Counted from the stretch's first letter, positions 17,310 through 26,009 are shown. The stretch: 43,193 bases of DNA from an uncultured Bacteroidales bacterium (GCA_946406355.1 CAMJKI010000012.1:1-43193), one strand, 5' to 3'. Notes: a model not told the origin generated them from the sequence alone. Made by a program: numbers and translations.

Positions 17310-18556
17310 TTATCGATAAATCCCGTAACCAACTTGAACACAGGCTCGTAGCTTTCGAAACGGACCGTCTTGAAATTATCGGCCGGGGTGTGATAATGCG
17401 GGAAGGCCGATCCCTCCTGGTTCTCCAGGAAGATGCAGGGCACGCCGCGGATGGCGAAGGGATAGTGGTCGCTGTTGGCGGCCAGGGCGCCGCGGTCCAG
17501 CTTTTCGAAGAGCTGCTGCTCGGCGTTAACCTGCTCGAACTTGGGATACTGGCTCATACCCGCATCGCTTACCTCGCAGTACTGCACGGGGTTGTCGTCG
17601 CCGATCATGTCGATATTGAAGAGGTACTTGATCTGGCTGAGCGGCACAATGGGATGCTCCACAAAATAGGTGGAGCCCCTCAGGTTGGCGTCCTCCCCGG
17701 AGAAAGCCACAAAGTACATATCGTATTGGGGGCGGTTCTTGGCGTAATGTTCGGCCAGGGTAACGATGGCGGCCGTGCCGGAGGCATTGTCGTTGGCTCC
17801 GGGGTAGAAAACCTTTTTACCCATGTTTCCCAGATGGTCGTAGTGCGCGGTGAACACGTAGCAGCTATCGTGCCGGGCGCCTTCCACCTTGGCTATTACA
17901 TTAAAGAGTTCGTAATTGCTAAGGAACTCATTATCAACGTTTACCTTCACGCGCTTGACGCCCTCCATGGCCTCCGGCGTTACCCAAATGATGGGCTTGT
18001 CCACCACCTTCTCGCCATAGGCTTTGAAGAACTTGATGGGAGCCTCCCAGGTATAGATGAGGCCGCCGTTGGGGCACTCCCCTGCCTTCTGCAGACGGGA
18101 GAACACCTCCCGGTGCCTGTAGGTGAACCAGAAATCGCAGCACACCAGGCAGCCGGCATTTTCCGGCTTGGCCAGGTCCTCGAAGAGCCCGTCGGCATTG
18201 AAGTTAAGGGTATCTACGTGATACACAGGGAATTCCCCGTGTACGCCGGGAGAATACTCGCGCATGGAGTAGTCCACGCCGGTGCGAAGTTTTTTGCCAT
18301 CGGCCCACATTTCGGCCTTCCCGCAGAAGGTGTTGATGTTGATGGTGAAAGGCTGGAGCGTAATCTCGTCTACACCGGCCTTGCGGAATTCCTTTTCCAG
18401 GTACTTCCCCGCCTTGTTGGCGCCGCCTTTTGCATAGCCGCGACCCTGGTATTTGGCCGAACTTAGCTCTTTAACCACTTTCTTGAAATGCGGCAGGTCC
18501 TGCGCATTCAGCTGCAGGGCGGCCAGTGCCAATAGGAGCACAAAAATCTTTTTCAT
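17306..18556 (-). CDS. M28 family zinc aminopeptidase, secreted
   Basis: A 416-aa protein with signal peptide MKKIFVLLLALAALQLNAQ. A protease-associated-like region (about 90-220) is followed by the M28 domain. The zinc ligands are visible: His in FTAHYDHLGN, Asp in GANDNASG, the acidic pair in FSGEDANLRGS, Asp in NIDMIGDD and His in HYHTPADNF. The acidic pair is Glu-Asp where many relatives have Glu-Glu; Asp is an accepted ligand. It lies between an acyltransferase gene (18-bp gap) and the CDF gene (4-nt overlap) on the minus strand. Confidence 0.88.
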   Translation of the reverse strand: MKKIFVLLLALAALQLNAQDLPHFKKVVKELSSAKYQGRGYAKGGANKAGKYLEKEFRKAGVDEITLQPFTININTFCGKAEMWADGKKLRTGVDYSMREYSPGVHGEFPVYHVDTLNFNADGLFEDLAKPENAGCLVCCDFWFTYRHREVFSRLQKAGECPNGGLIYTWEAPIKFFKAYGEKVVDKPIIWVTPEAMEGVKRVKVNVDNEFLSNYELFNVIAKVEGARHDSCYVFTAHYDHLGNMGKKVFYPGANDNASGTAAIVTLAEHYAKNRPQYDMYFVAFSGEDANLRGSTYFVEHPIVPLSQIKYLFNIDMIGDDNPVQYCEVSDAGMSQYPKFEQVNAEQQLFEKLDRGALAANSDHYPFAIRGVPCIFLENQEGSAFPHYHTPADNFKTVRFESYEPVFKLVTGFIDK

Positions 18557-18574
18557 GGCAGAAATATAATGTTA

Positions 18575-19684
18575 TTAAGCCCGGGGCTTCTTTTCGCCGA
18601 AAACGGCCCAGCGGACGAAGGGAATACGGTGCAGCACCTCGTACAGAGCCGGGGAAAGCGTGAACACGGCTACCGTGAGGATTACGTACATGGCCCACGG
18701 CGGCAGCTGGGTGTACATTTTCATCATGTAGCCCAGTGTGGCTACCACCAGATAGTGCACAATGTACAGGCCGAAACTGGTACGCGTCAAGTAAGAGGCG
18801 AACCGGCCGGTGCCGTTGAACCTGGCCTGGAACCAGCCCATCAGGGCCAGGCACATGAGCCAGCCGTAGATACAGTTGAGCGGGCTGCACAGGTACTGCG
18901 GAGAAGTATTGTCCTGGCCAAAGGTAGTGCCGATGAGAATGCCTCCCGCCACCACTGCGCAGGCCAGCAGCGGAATCCAGGCTTGCTTTACCTTTTCCTG
19001 CACCGCCTCGTGCGAAAACACGAAATAGCCCATCAGGAAGGGCACAAAATAAAACAGCGGTTTGTACAGGTTATACAGCCCGTCCAGCGATTCCGGCCGG
19101 GGATTACGGACCAGCGTTTGCTCGGCGGCCCAGTACAGCGCCCCCAGCAGGATGATCCATACGATGTTAAGCTTGCCGCAGGCGTTCCAGAGCTTGTCTT
19201 TGGCGTCCAGCCTGCAAACCAGCAGGAGCAGCAGCGAGAACAGCCACAAATCCTGGATGAACCACAGCGGGCCGATGCCGCTCACGGCCATGATTCCATA
19301 TTTCACCACTCCGGGAATGCCTTCAAAAACGCCCGTACGCTGCGCTACAGCGGTATTGAAATACCCCACCATCCAGTGGAAGACAAACAGGCCGATGGTA
19401 GAAGGCACCAGCAGCTTGCGGGTACGGGACTTGAACCAGGTTTTTCCGTCGGCCTTCTGCAGCGCATAGCGGGCGCTGATACCCGCCAGCAGGAAAAGCA
19501 GCGGCATGAAGAACGGGTACAGGATGTACATGACGACATCCTGGTACTGCGGGCATTGCGGATAGTCGCCAAAGCCGCCGATACCGCCGAAAACACCCTT
19601 GTTGTTGTAGAAGTAAATGACATGATAGAACAGCACCAGGAGTACGGTAACCCAGCGCAGATTGTCCAACCAATGCTTTCTCAT
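18575..19684 (-). CDS. Acyltransferase 3 family membrane protein
   Basis: A 369-aa integral membrane protein with about ten hydrophobic helices. The N-terminus MRKHWLDNLRWVTVLLVLFYHV carries the family's D-x-LR...H pattern. Members O-acylate surface sugars, lipids or glucans. The acceptor here is unknown; the polysaccharide dehydratase upstream is only loosely linked. It is the first gene of the acyltransferase-M28-CDF run. A perfect -7 box is not visible; TAATTTTA just upstream is a one-mismatch candidate. Confidence 0.83.
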   Translation of the reverse strand: MRKHWLDNLRWVTVLLVLFYHVIYFYNNKGVFGGIGGFGDYPQCPQYQDVVMYILYPFFMPLLFLLAGISARYALQKADGKTWFKSRTRKLLVPSTIGLFVFHWMVGYFNTAVAQRTGVFEGIPGVVKYGIMAVSGIGPLWFIQDLWLFSLLLLLVCRLDAKDKLWNACGKLNIVWIILLGALYWAAEQTLVRNPRPESLDGLYNLYKPLFYFVPFLMGYFVFSHEAVQEKVKQAWIPLLACAVVAGGILIGTTFGQDNTSPQYLCSPLNCIYGWLMCLALMGWFQARFNGTGRFASYLTRTSFGLYIVHYLVVATLGYMMKMYTQLPPWAMYVILTVAVFTLSPALYEVLHRIPFVRWAVFGEKKPRA

Positions 19685-19717
19685 TCAGTAAGGCCCTCCA
19701 TAGCCTGTCTGGTTATA

Positions 19718-19747
19718 TTTCCGTAAAATTACGCAATATTACGGAAA
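19718..19747. promoter_or_regulatory. Inverted repeat between the ECF sigma module and the acyltransferase gene
   Basis: Nine-bp arms TTTCCGTAA and TTACGGAAA flank a 12-nt spacer. It could be an operator in front of the acyltransferase gene or a weak terminator for the sigma module; there is no clean T run. Confidence 0.4.
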
Positions 19748-19751
19748 GAAC

Positions 19752-20111
19752 CTATATCTGAACGGGCTTTTTGGAAAGCACTACCCCCAGCAAAATAGCA
19801 AGGAGCGCAATGGGCATCAGCAGATATTGCCGGTAGTTTTGCAGGAAGAGCCTGATGCTCTGCACTATGCCTTCGGTGGCCGACTGGGCGTCCACAGGAT
19901 AGAAGAAGGCAAGGGCGGCAGCCACCACACCGATGGCCAGACCGGCACACAGCGCAACAATCAGGGCCACCCGGCCGTGATGACGCTGACGGTCCACCTC
20001 CGACTTAATGCCTTCTACCTGCTCCAGCCGGCGGCGGGTTTCCAGGATAAAGGTAGGGTCCTTTTTTACTTGCGGCTTGTTTTCCCGGAGGAAATCTTCT
20101 ATCTCTTTCAT
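19752..20111 (-). CDS. Small membrane protein, probable anti-sigma factor of the ECF module
   Basis: A 119-aa protein with a charged cytoplasmic N-terminus of about 48 residues (MKEIEDFLRENKPQVKKD), one transmembrane helix (VALIVALCAGLAIGVVAAALAF), a short loop and a second helix near the C-terminus. It overlaps the ECF sigma gene by 4 nt. Size, topology and coupling suggest the membrane anti-sigma partner, although no recognisable zinc anti-sigma motif (HxxxCxxC) is present. Function is inferred from position. Confidence 0.6.
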   Translation of the reverse strand: MKEIEDFLRENKPQVKKDPTFILETRRRLEQVEGIKSEVDRQRHHGRVALIVALCAGLAIGVVAAALAFFYPVDAQSATEGIVQSIRLFLQNYRQYLLMPIALLAILLGVVLSKKPVQI

Positions 20112-20587
20112 AGCTGAATGTGCTGTTTAAGGTGGTTCCTGCCCATGGAGAGCTGATATTTGACGGTACCTGCCGGCATGTCCAGGATGGCCGATATCTC
20201 TTTGATGCTGCGGTCTTCGAAGTAGAAGAGGGCGATGGCGGCCTTTTCCTTTTCCGGCAGTTTTTCCAGCGCCTGGTACAGCTGCTGGTAGCGGAACGAT
20301 TTGTCGGTGGTGTCGGTCCCCGGGAGGTTATAGGCCTCCTCTACGGGTGCCTTTTCCGGCTTTGCCTTTCGGCAATTATCTATGTAACAGTTATATGCAA
20401 TTCGGAAGAGCCAGGTGCTGAATTTGGAGAGCCCCAGGAAGGAGCCGGAAGCCACATACGCCCGCACCAGGGCGTCCTGGGCTATGTCATCGGCCAGGGC
20501 GGCATCGCCATTACACAGCGCAAGCAGGAAGCGCCGTAAGGGCTCCTGCTGCTCACGCACTTGGCTGATGAACCGCTCCTGTGTCAT
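20108..20587 (-). CDS. ECF-type RNA polymerase sigma factor
   Basis: A 159-aa sigma-70 family protein with regions 2 and 4. Region 2 includes DDIAQDALVRAYVASGSF and KFSTWLFRIAYNCYIDNCRK. Region 4 includes LPEKEKAAIALFYFEDRSIKEIS followed by the helix-turn-helix ILDMPAGTVKYQLSMGRNHL. It lies in a three-gene minus-strand operon after the DUF6249-like gene (3-nt gap) and before the probable anti-sigma gene. A promoter with ECF-type elements precedes the operon, which suggests autoregulation. Confidence 0.92.
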   Translation of the reverse strand: MTQERFISQVREQQEPLRRFLLALCNGDAALADDIAQDALVRAYVASGSFLGLSKFSTWLFRIAYNCYIDNCRKAKPEKAPVEEAYNLPGTDTTDKSFRYQQLYQALEKLPEKEKAAIALFYFEDRSIKEISAILDMPAGTVKYQLSMGRNHLKQHIQL

Positions 20588-20590
20588 CTG

Positions 20591-21025
20591 CTACTTCTCC
20601 AGGTTTTTCTCCTCGGCTTCTATTTCTTTGGCCAGCAACTTCTTACCCGCAAAGTAAGAGATGAAGAGGCCGATACCCACTGCGAGAAGAACACCTCCGG
20701 CGATAGGGGCAAGATGGTTGAAGAACCTTCCATCCGTATACTCCGGATGAAAATAACCCACAACGGCCCATGCCAGGAATGCTACGCCCATGAAGGTGGT
20801 GATGCAGGCGCCGTTCAGTTTCTCCAGCAAATCTTGCTTGATGGTCCTGGGGCTCTTCTTTCCGGTGTTGAACTGCTCCATGTCGATGGAGGCGCCGGAC
20901 TCGATGGCCTTGAGCATGATTTCGGCCTTGCGGTTGGTCTCGTTCTGTTTGGTGCGGGCTACAAGCCACACGATGGTAACAGGCAAAACGACGCAGATGA
21001 AAATAGGGATAATAATGTCTTCCAT
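20591..21025 (-). CDS. DUF6249-like membrane protein, first gene of the ECF sigma operon
   Basis: A 144-aa protein with three hydrophobic segments: the N-terminus (IIIPIFICVVLPVTIVWLVA), a middle helix (ITTFMGVAFLAWAVVGYF) and a third (IAGGVLLAVGIGLFISYFAG). A charged cytoplasmic region between the first two contains KAIESGASIDMEQF. Such proteins commonly precede ECF sigma genes in Bacteroidota and are annotated DUF6249. The function is unknown. They may be targets or sensors of the module. Confidence 0.7.
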   Translation of the reverse strand: MEDIIIPIFICVVLPVTIVWLVARTKQNETNRKAEIMLKAIESGASIDMEQFNTGKKSPRTIKQDLLEKLNGACITTFMGVAFLAWAVVGYFHPEYTDGRFFNHLAPIAGGVLLAVGIGLFISYFAGKKLLAKEIEAEEKNLEK

Positions 21026-21082
21026 AACTGTATCAATATTTAATGTTTAACATTTCCCGCTTCGGAGCGGTTTCATCTGTTA

Positions 21083-21106
21083 GACGAAGGTCCGGGCCGA
21101 AAGGTT
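21083..21106 (-). promoter_or_regulatory. ECF sigma-type promoter of the sigma module
   Basis: On the minus strand AAC (21106-21104) is followed after exactly 17 nt by CGTC (21086-21083) and then TAAC. AAC...CGTC is the classical -35/-10 pattern recognised by many ECF sigma factors and differs from the TAnnTTTG boxes of the other genes here. It lies 58 bp before the first gene of the module. Confidence 0.75.
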
Positions 21107-21130
21107 GGAAAAAAGTTAATATTTTTGATA

Positions 21131-22000
21131 CTAACCGAAGACGATGGTGCGGTTTTTATACGTAAGTATCTTACGCTCAATATGTTTTGTAACCGCACGG
21201 GAGAGCACAATTTTCTCCAGGTCGCGACCTTTGGCCACCAGGCTGTCGGGCGTGTCCTTGTGGGTAATGCGCACCACATCCTGCTCGATAATCGGCCCGG
21301 CATCCAGGTCTTTGGTAACGTAATGGCTGGTGGCGCCAATAATCTTGACGCCCCGTTCATAGGCCTGGTGGTAAGGCTTGGCACCCTTGAAGGCCGGCAG
21401 GAAGGAATGGTGGATATTAATAATATGGTGCGGGTAGCGGGCAATCATTTTGTCGCTGATGAGCTGCATGTAGCGGGCCAGCACCACAAAGCCCACCTTT
21501 TCCTTCTGGAGCAGTTCCATCTCTTCGCGTTCCACCTGCTCTACATTGGATTTATCGGCGGCGATGCTCCACACATAGAAGGGGATGCCGAACTGATCGG
21601 CCACGTAACGCAGATCCTCGTGATTGCTCACGATGCAGGGGATTTCCACGTCCCACTCCCCTGCCTGGTAGCGCGCCAGCAAGTCGTACAGGCAGTGGCT
21701 CATCTTGCTTACGAAAATGGCCATGCGAGGCTTCTCATCGCTGAAAAAGACGTTGGCGTCCATATCGTACCCCACGCCGATCTGCTCCTGGAATGCCTTG
21801 AAGATTTGCTTGCGTTCCTCGATGGCAAAACCGTCCAGTTCCCATTCTACGCGCATGAAAAGGCGCTTGTCCATGGTATCTACATACTGATCCAAGTAAA
21901 CGATGTTGCCGCGGTTGCGGGTAATGAAGCCCGTTACGTCTGTAATGATGCCCTGCCGGTCCGGGCAGTGCAGAAGGAGGATGGCTCTTGCCGATGTCAT
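21131..22000 (-). CDS. purU: Formyltetrahydrofolate deformylase
   Basis: A 289-aa enzyme that hydrolyses 10-formyl-THF to formate and THF. The start MTSARAILLLHCPDRQG was chosen as the family N-terminus; a 12-codon upstream extension starts next to the -7 box. An N-terminal ACT domain (about 1-85) precedes the formyltransferase domain with the catalytic Asn/His in INIHHSFLPAFKGAKPY and Asp in GATSHYVTKDLDAGPIIEQD. The formate made here can feed PurT, encoded 2.7 kb away on the same strand. Confidence 0.94.
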   Translation of the reverse strand: MTSARAILLLHCPDRQGIITDVTGFITRNRGNIVYLDQYVDTMDKRLFMRVEWELDGFAIEERKQIFKAFQEQIGVGYDMDANVFFSDEKPRMAIFVSKMSHCLYDLLARYQAGEWDVEIPCIVSNHEDLRYVADQFGIPFYVWSIAADKSNVEQVEREEMELLQKEKVGFVVLARYMQLISDKMIARYPHHIINIHHSFLPAFKGAKPYHQAYERGVKIIGATSHYVTKDLDAGPIIEQDVVRITHKDTPDSLVAKGRDLEKIVLSRAVTKHIERKILTYKNRTIVFG

Positions 22001-22025
22001 TTTGTCGTTCGTTTTATATTGGAGG

Positions 22026-22054
22026 CAAAAATACAACTTTTTTTGGTATCTTTG
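22026..22054. promoter_or_regulatory. Divergent promoters for purU (minus) and the YhfC-like gene (plus)
   Basis: TATTTTTG on the minus strand (22033-22026) lies 25 bp before purU. TATCTTTG on the plus strand (22047-22054) lies 18 bp before the YhfC-like gene at 22073. Confidence 0.7.
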
Positions 22055-22072
22055 AAGGTATATTTGGCTTTT

Positions 22073-22855
22073 ATGATACCTGCAAGTTCGCTGATTCTAA
22101 TGGCCGTGGGTGCCCTGGTGGGCATCTTCGCGCCTGTTGCACTGGTCTGGTGGCTGGTAAAGAAGTATAACGTGAATCTTTCTACGGTGCTCATTGGCGC
22201 CGGGGTTTTTGTAGTATTTGCACTGGTGCTGGAGAGCTTGGTACATCAGCTGGTGCTGAAGGGACCTTCCGGATCGGCCATTACGGGAAACATCTGGTAC
22301 TATGCGCTTTACGGGGGTGCCATGGCAGCGCTGTTCGAGGAAGGCGGTCGGTTCATGGCCATGAAGTTTTTGCTCCGGAAGGAGCCTGCTTCTGCGCTTA
22401 CCGGTGTAGGCTACGGACTGGGGCACGGCGGAGCGGAGATGATACTGGTGTATGGTATAACCATGATTGCCAACCTGTCTCTTTCGGCCATGATCAATTC
22501 CGGGCAGGCCGATACGCTTTTGGCTTCTGCTCCCGCCGGAGCGGAGGAACAGATGCGGGCGCAATTTGCCGCCCTGGAGGGGCTGGGAGCCGGATCTCTA
22601 TTGCTGGGGTTGTGGGAACGGGTATCGGCTTTGATCCTGCAGGTTTCGCTGTCGCTGATTATGTGGGCAGCAGTTCGGCGCGGCGGCAAATGGCTCTGGC
22701 TGGTGCTGGCAGCCTTCCTGCTGCACTTCTTTGCCGACGGTATTACGGTGGTGCTGTCCAAATCGGCCAGCACGCTTGTGGTAGAGGTGGTGGTATTTGC
22801 CCTGGCGGTTGCCGTGGGGGCCATTGCGTTTATGTTATGGAAGGGACGGAAATGA
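22073..22855 (+). CDS. YhfC family intramembrane metalloprotease-like protein
   Basis: A 260-aa membrane protein with about seven or eight hydrophobic helices. The conserved acid/His motifs of the YhfC (PF10086) family are visible: ALFEEGGRFMAMKFLL, GVGYGLGHGGAEMILVYG and LHFFADGITVVL. The Glu/His pattern resembles CAAX-type membrane proteases. Substrates are unknown. The start was chosen 18 bp after the -7 box; a long in-frame extension upstream is antisense to purU and spurious. The stop overlaps the start of the AlkD-like gene (ATGA). Confidence 0.82.
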   Translation: MIPASSLILMAVGALVGIFAPVALVWWLVKKYNVNLSTVLIGAGVFVVFALVLESLVHQLVLKGPSGSAITGNIWYYALYGGAMAALFEEGGRFMAMKFLLRKEPASALTGVGYGLGHGGAEMILVYGITMIANLSLSAMINSGQADTLLASAPAGAEEQMRAQFAALEGLGAGSLLLGLWERVSALILQVSLSLIMWAAVRRGGKWLWLVLAAFLLHFFADGITVVLSKSASTLVVEVVVFALAVAVGAIAFMLWKGRK

Positions 22856-23559
22856 ACGTTTTGCTTTCTGCCATGCTTTCCCATGCCGATGCCTCCCAGG
22901 TTCCCGGCCTGGCGCGGTTTTTCAAAACGGGGCCGGGGCAGTACGGGTACGGAGATAAGTTTTTGGGCATTAAGGTGCCCGTGACGCGGGCTGTGGTGAA
23001 GGAATGCTGGAAGTCCGTGGGCTTTCCGGAGCTGGAGGAGTGCATTACCTCCGAGTACCACGAGGTGCGCCTGGCGGCCCTGCTGGCGCTGGTGGAAGTG
23101 TTTAAACATGCGAAGAAGGACCCGACCCTTCGCCAACAGTGCGTGGACTTCTACCTTTCCCACACCGCCTGCATCAACAACTGGGACCTGGTGGACCTTT
23201 CCTGCTATCCCCTGCTGGGCGAATGGCTGCTGCACGCCTCCGACCGGTCGCTGCTGTACAATCTTGCGCGGAATGGCCGCACGCTGTGGGAGCAGCGCAT
23301 CGGCATGGTTAGCACCATGACTTTTGTGCGGCACGGGCAACTGGAGGATACTTTTGCCATTGCCGATATCCTGCTGAACCATCCGCACGACCTCATCCAC
23401 AAGGCCGTCGGCTGGCTGCTCCGGGAGGCCGGAAAGAAGGAAAAGGCCGCCCTGGAGGCCTATCTGCGGGGTCGTTACCAAACCATGCCCCGCACCATGC
23501 TGCGTTACGCCATAGAAAAGTTCCCGGAAAACGAACGCCAATTCTATCTTGCCAAATGA
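22852..23559 (+). CDS. AlkD-like DNA alkylation repair protein
   Basis: A 235-aa all-helical HEAT-like repeat protein of the DNA alkylation repair family. AlkD members remove positively charged alkylated bases without flipping them. Typical segments are YGYGDKFLGIKVPVTR, HEVRLAALLALVEVF, the aromatic/acidic motif CINNWDLVDLSCYPLLG, LWEQRIGMVSTM and DLIHKAVGWLLREAGKK. The ATG overlaps the upstream TGA, so it is translationally coupled to the YhfC-like gene. Confidence 0.9.
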   Translation: MNVLLSAMLSHADASQVPGLARFFKTGPGQYGYGDKFLGIKVPVTRAVVKECWKSVGFPELEECITSEYHEVRLAALLALVEVFKHAKKDPTLRQQCVDFYLSHTACINNWDLVDLSCYPLLGEWLLHASDRSLLYNLARNGRTLWEQRIGMVSTMTFVRHGQLEDTFAIADILLNHPHDLIHKAVGWLLREAGKKEKAALEAYLRGRYQTMPRTMLRYAIEKFPENERQFYLAK

Positions 23560-23646
23560 GTTTTTACGTTAGCGAACCCCCAGCTGCTTTGTGAAGCTCC
23601 GCACCCGGGATTTGTTGGACAAGTACCTGAAAGGTAAGGAAATAAG
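23560..23646 (+). other. Possible gene remnant after the AlkD-like gene
   Basis: Directly overlapping the AlkD stop is an ATG that opens 12 codons (MSFYVSEPPAAL) before a stop. In another frame the next bases encode a sensible tail, [19 protein letters not shown], then TAG. Together this looks like a coupled small gene broken by a deletion or frameshift, but it could be chance coding. Confidence 0.25.
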
Positions 23647-23652
23647 CCTGAT

Positions 23653-24837
23653 TTAGAGGACTTTGACTTTTAGTTTTGCATAGGCTCTCTCCACCTTGGC
23701 GAGGGCCTTTTCTACGCTCTCGTCACGGGCCAGGAGAACGCCCATCCGGCGATGACCCTTGATGAATGGCTTGCCGAAGAGGCGGATCTGGACGTCCGGT
23801 TCGCTCAGCACTTCCTCCAGGTTTTCGAAGACTACTTCCGTGGTGTCGCCTTCGACTACAATGGCCTTGGAGGCGGAGGGGCCGAAGAAATTGACCTTGG
23901 GAATGGGCAGGCCCAGGACGGCACGGGCGTGCAGGGCAAACTCGGAAAGATCCTGGGAAATCATAGTGACCATACCGGTATCGTGCGGGCGCGGAGAGAC
24001 CTCGCTAAACAGCACCTGGTCTCCGCAGATGAACATCTCCACTCCAAAGATACCGTAACCTCCCAGGGCGTCCGTAATCTTCTTGGCAATGTCCTGCGCC
24101 TGTTTGAGCGCGATTTCGCTCATAGGCTGCGCCTGCCAGGACTCGCGGTAGTCGCCATCCACCTGATGGTGGCCGATGGGATTCAGGAACGTAGTGCCGC
24201 CGGCATGACGGACGGTGAGAAGAGTGATTTCGTAGTCGAATTTGACGAAGCCTTCCACAATCACCTCGCCGGCACCGGCTCGGCCGCCTTCCTGGGCGAT
24301 AGCCCAGCACTTGTCGGCATCTTGTGGCGTCTTGCAAACGCTCTGTCCGTGGCCGGAGGAACTCATAATGGGTTTCACCACGCAGGGGGTACCCACCTCC
24401 TTGATGGCGGCATCAAACTCCTCACGGGTAGCGGCAAAACGGTAGTTGGACGTGGGCAGACCCAGGGTTTCGTGCGCCAGCTGGCGGATGCCCTTGCGGT
24501 TCATCGTCAGGAAAGTAGCGTTGGCCGTGGGAATCACGTTGTAGCCCTCCTTCTCCAGCTGCACCAGCGTGGGGGTAGCAATGGCCTCCACCTCGGGGAT
24601 AATCATATCGGGCTTTTCCTTCTCAATGATTTCCCGGAGCTTGGCCCCGTCCAGCATGGACAGCACGTAGCTGCGGTGCGCCACTTGCATGGCCGGTGCG
24701 TTCTCGTATCTATCCAGTGCAATTACCTCTACGCCATAGCGTTGCAGCTCAATTGCCACTTCCTTGCCCAATTCACCCGATCCGCACAGCAGCGCCTTCT
24801 TGGCTACCTTGGTGAGCGGAGTTCCGATTTTTACCAT
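23653..24837 (-). CDS. purT: Formate-dependent phosphoribosylglycinamide formyltransferase
   Basis: A 394-aa ATP-grasp enzyme that makes formyl-GAR from GAR, ATP and formate in purine synthesis. Visible are the N-terminal [26 protein letters not shown], the ATP-grasp lysine region [15 protein letters not shown], the metal/ATP segment [29 protein letters not shown] and the C-terminal family tail. It has its own -7 box. It provides a formate-using alternative to folate-dependent PurN and pairs functionally with purU. Confidence 0.95.
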   Translation of the reverse strand: MVKIGTPLTKVAKKALLCGSGELGKEVAIELQRYGVEVIALDRYENAPAMQVAHRSYVLSMLDGAKLREIIEKEKPDMIIPEVEAIATPTLVQLEKEGYNVIPTANATFLTMNRKGIRQLAHETLGLPTSNYRFAATREEFDAAIKEVGTPCVVKPIMSSSGHGQSVCKTPQDADKCWAIAQEGGRAGAGEVIVEGFVKFDYEITLLTVRHAGGTTFLNPIGHHQVDGDYRESWQAQPMSEIALKQAQDIAKKITDALGGYGIFGVEMFICGDQVLFSEVSPRPHDTGMVTMISQDLSEFALHARAVLGLPIPKVNFFGPSASKAIVVEGDTTEVVFENLEEVLSEPDVQIRLFGKPFIKGHRRMGVLLARDESVEKALAKVERAYAKLKVKVL

Positions 24838-24866
24838 ATCAATGATTGTTTTGTGTTTTTCGGGCG

Positions 24867-24874
24867 CAAAGATA
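24867..24874 (-). promoter_or_regulatory. -7 promoter box for purT
   Basis: TATCTTTG on the minus strand is a perfect match and lies 29 bp before the purT start. No palindrome or known riboswitch fold was recognised in this short leader. Confidence 0.7.
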
Positions 24875-24909
24875 CCACTTTTTCTCCACTCTCAATACAC
24901 TTTTTACTC

Positions 24910-25947
24910 TTATTGCATCTGCCGCAGCCGTACGTCCATTTCCGGCAGTGCCGCCGGCAGGCCGCTCAGGTCCGTCTGGCTAAAGTGGTACGGAATGAGC
25001 ACCTTGGGTTTTATGACTTTGGCGGCCGCGATGCACTGCTCCGGCGTCATTGTATACGGCTGATTCACAGGCAGGAAGGCAACGCAGATATCTTTGAGAT
25101 CGGCCATTTCCGGTACGTCCTCCGTATCCCCGGCTACGTAGATTTTTAGGCCGTCGATGGTGAGCACATAGCCGTTCCCGTTGCCCTGGGGGTGGAACAT
25201 TTCGCGCCCCGGTGTGGTATTGTAGGCGGGTACGGCCTCCAGCTTGATCCCACCCGGCAGCTCCCGGCTTTCACCGTTGTGCATGGCCTCTCCGCGGCCG
25301 ATCTGATTACGGCTTTTTTCATTGAGAATCAGGATGGTTTCTGGTTTGGTGAGGGTGGCGATGGTGGCGTCCTCCAGGTGGTCTCCATGCTCGTGCGTCA
25401 CCAGGATTACATCGGCCTTGGGGAATTCCGTGGCGTAATCCGTGGGTTTGCCCAGCCCGGACACAGCATCGATCTGGATGGAGAGGCCGTTGTAGGCGAT
25501 TTCCAGCGAGCCGTGCTTGATTAGGGTAATATCCACGGGGGCTCCGGACGTGGTCCAGAAGCGCTCTACCTCGTATTTGGTCACGCGCTTGCCTGCTTCC
25601 GTCCAGGCTATTATTCCGCCTTTCATGTTGTAGGTTTTGAAGCCGATGCCGTCCAGGGTTGCGGCGGCTTCTGCGCTGCGTCGGCCGCTGCGGCAATAGA
25701 CCAGCACCGGGCGGTCTTTGTCCAGCATTTGGGCCTGTTCTGCGAAGTCATCGGCCTTCCAGTCGATGTTCAGGGCCCCGGGGAGGTGGTTTTCGGCATA
25801 CTCTTCCGGCGTGCGTACATCTACCAGCTGCACGGTCTGGTCCTGCGCCAGCATGGTCTCAAACTCATTGACCGACAGGTCTTTATACCCTTTGCAGGAG
25901 AAAAGGCTCAAAAAGCAGAAAGCCATCATGATAGTCAGTGGTTTCAT
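24910..25947 (-). CDS. Lipoprotein with fused rhodanese and metallo-beta-lactamase-like domains
   Basis: A 345-aa protein starting MKPLTIMMAFCFLSLFSC, a lipoprotein signal. Starts two or four codons earlier (25953, 25959) are equally possible. The rhodanese domain (about 25-115) has VQLVDVRTPEEYAENHLPGA and the active-site loop VYCRSGRRS with the catalytic Cys. The C-terminal domain (about 130-345) is of the UlaG-like MBL fold: VTHEHGDHLED, then IYVAGDTEDVPEM and PYHFSQT. It may couple sulfur transfer to hydrolysis, but no substrate can be assigned. The reverse order (MBL then rhodanese) is more familiar in persulfide dioxygenases. Confidence 0.8.
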   Translation of the reverse strand: MKPLTIMMAFCFLSLFSCKGYKDLSVNEFETMLAQDQTVQLVDVRTPEEYAENHLPGALNIDWKADDFAEQAQMLDKDRPVLVYCRSGRRSAEAAATLDGIGFKTYNMKGGIIAWTEAGKRVTKYEVERFWTTSGAPVDITLIKHGSLEIAYNGLSIQIDAVSGLGKPTDYATEFPKADVILVTHEHGDHLEDATIATLTKPETILILNEKSRNQIGRGEAMHNGESRELPGGIKLEAVPAYNTTPGREMFHPQGNGNGYVLTIDGLKIYVAGDTEDVPEMADLKDICVAFLPVNQPYTMTPEQCIAAAKVIKPKVLIPYHFSQTDLSGLPAALPEMDVRLRQMQ

Positions 25948-26001
25948 ATTCATTTCCATATAGTTCCGGCAGCAAGTTACACATTTCTTCCGAAAAATCC
26001 T

Positions 26002-26009
26002 TATCTTTG
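26002..26009 (+). promoter_or_regulatory. -7 promoter box for bcp
   Basis: TATCTTTG on the plus strand lies 17 bp before the bcp start, so the leader is very short. Confidence 0.7.

Noticed and set aside
24838..24909. Purine riboswitch before purT
   Set aside because: The leader is about 30 bp and too short for a known purine aptamer; only a promoter box is visible.
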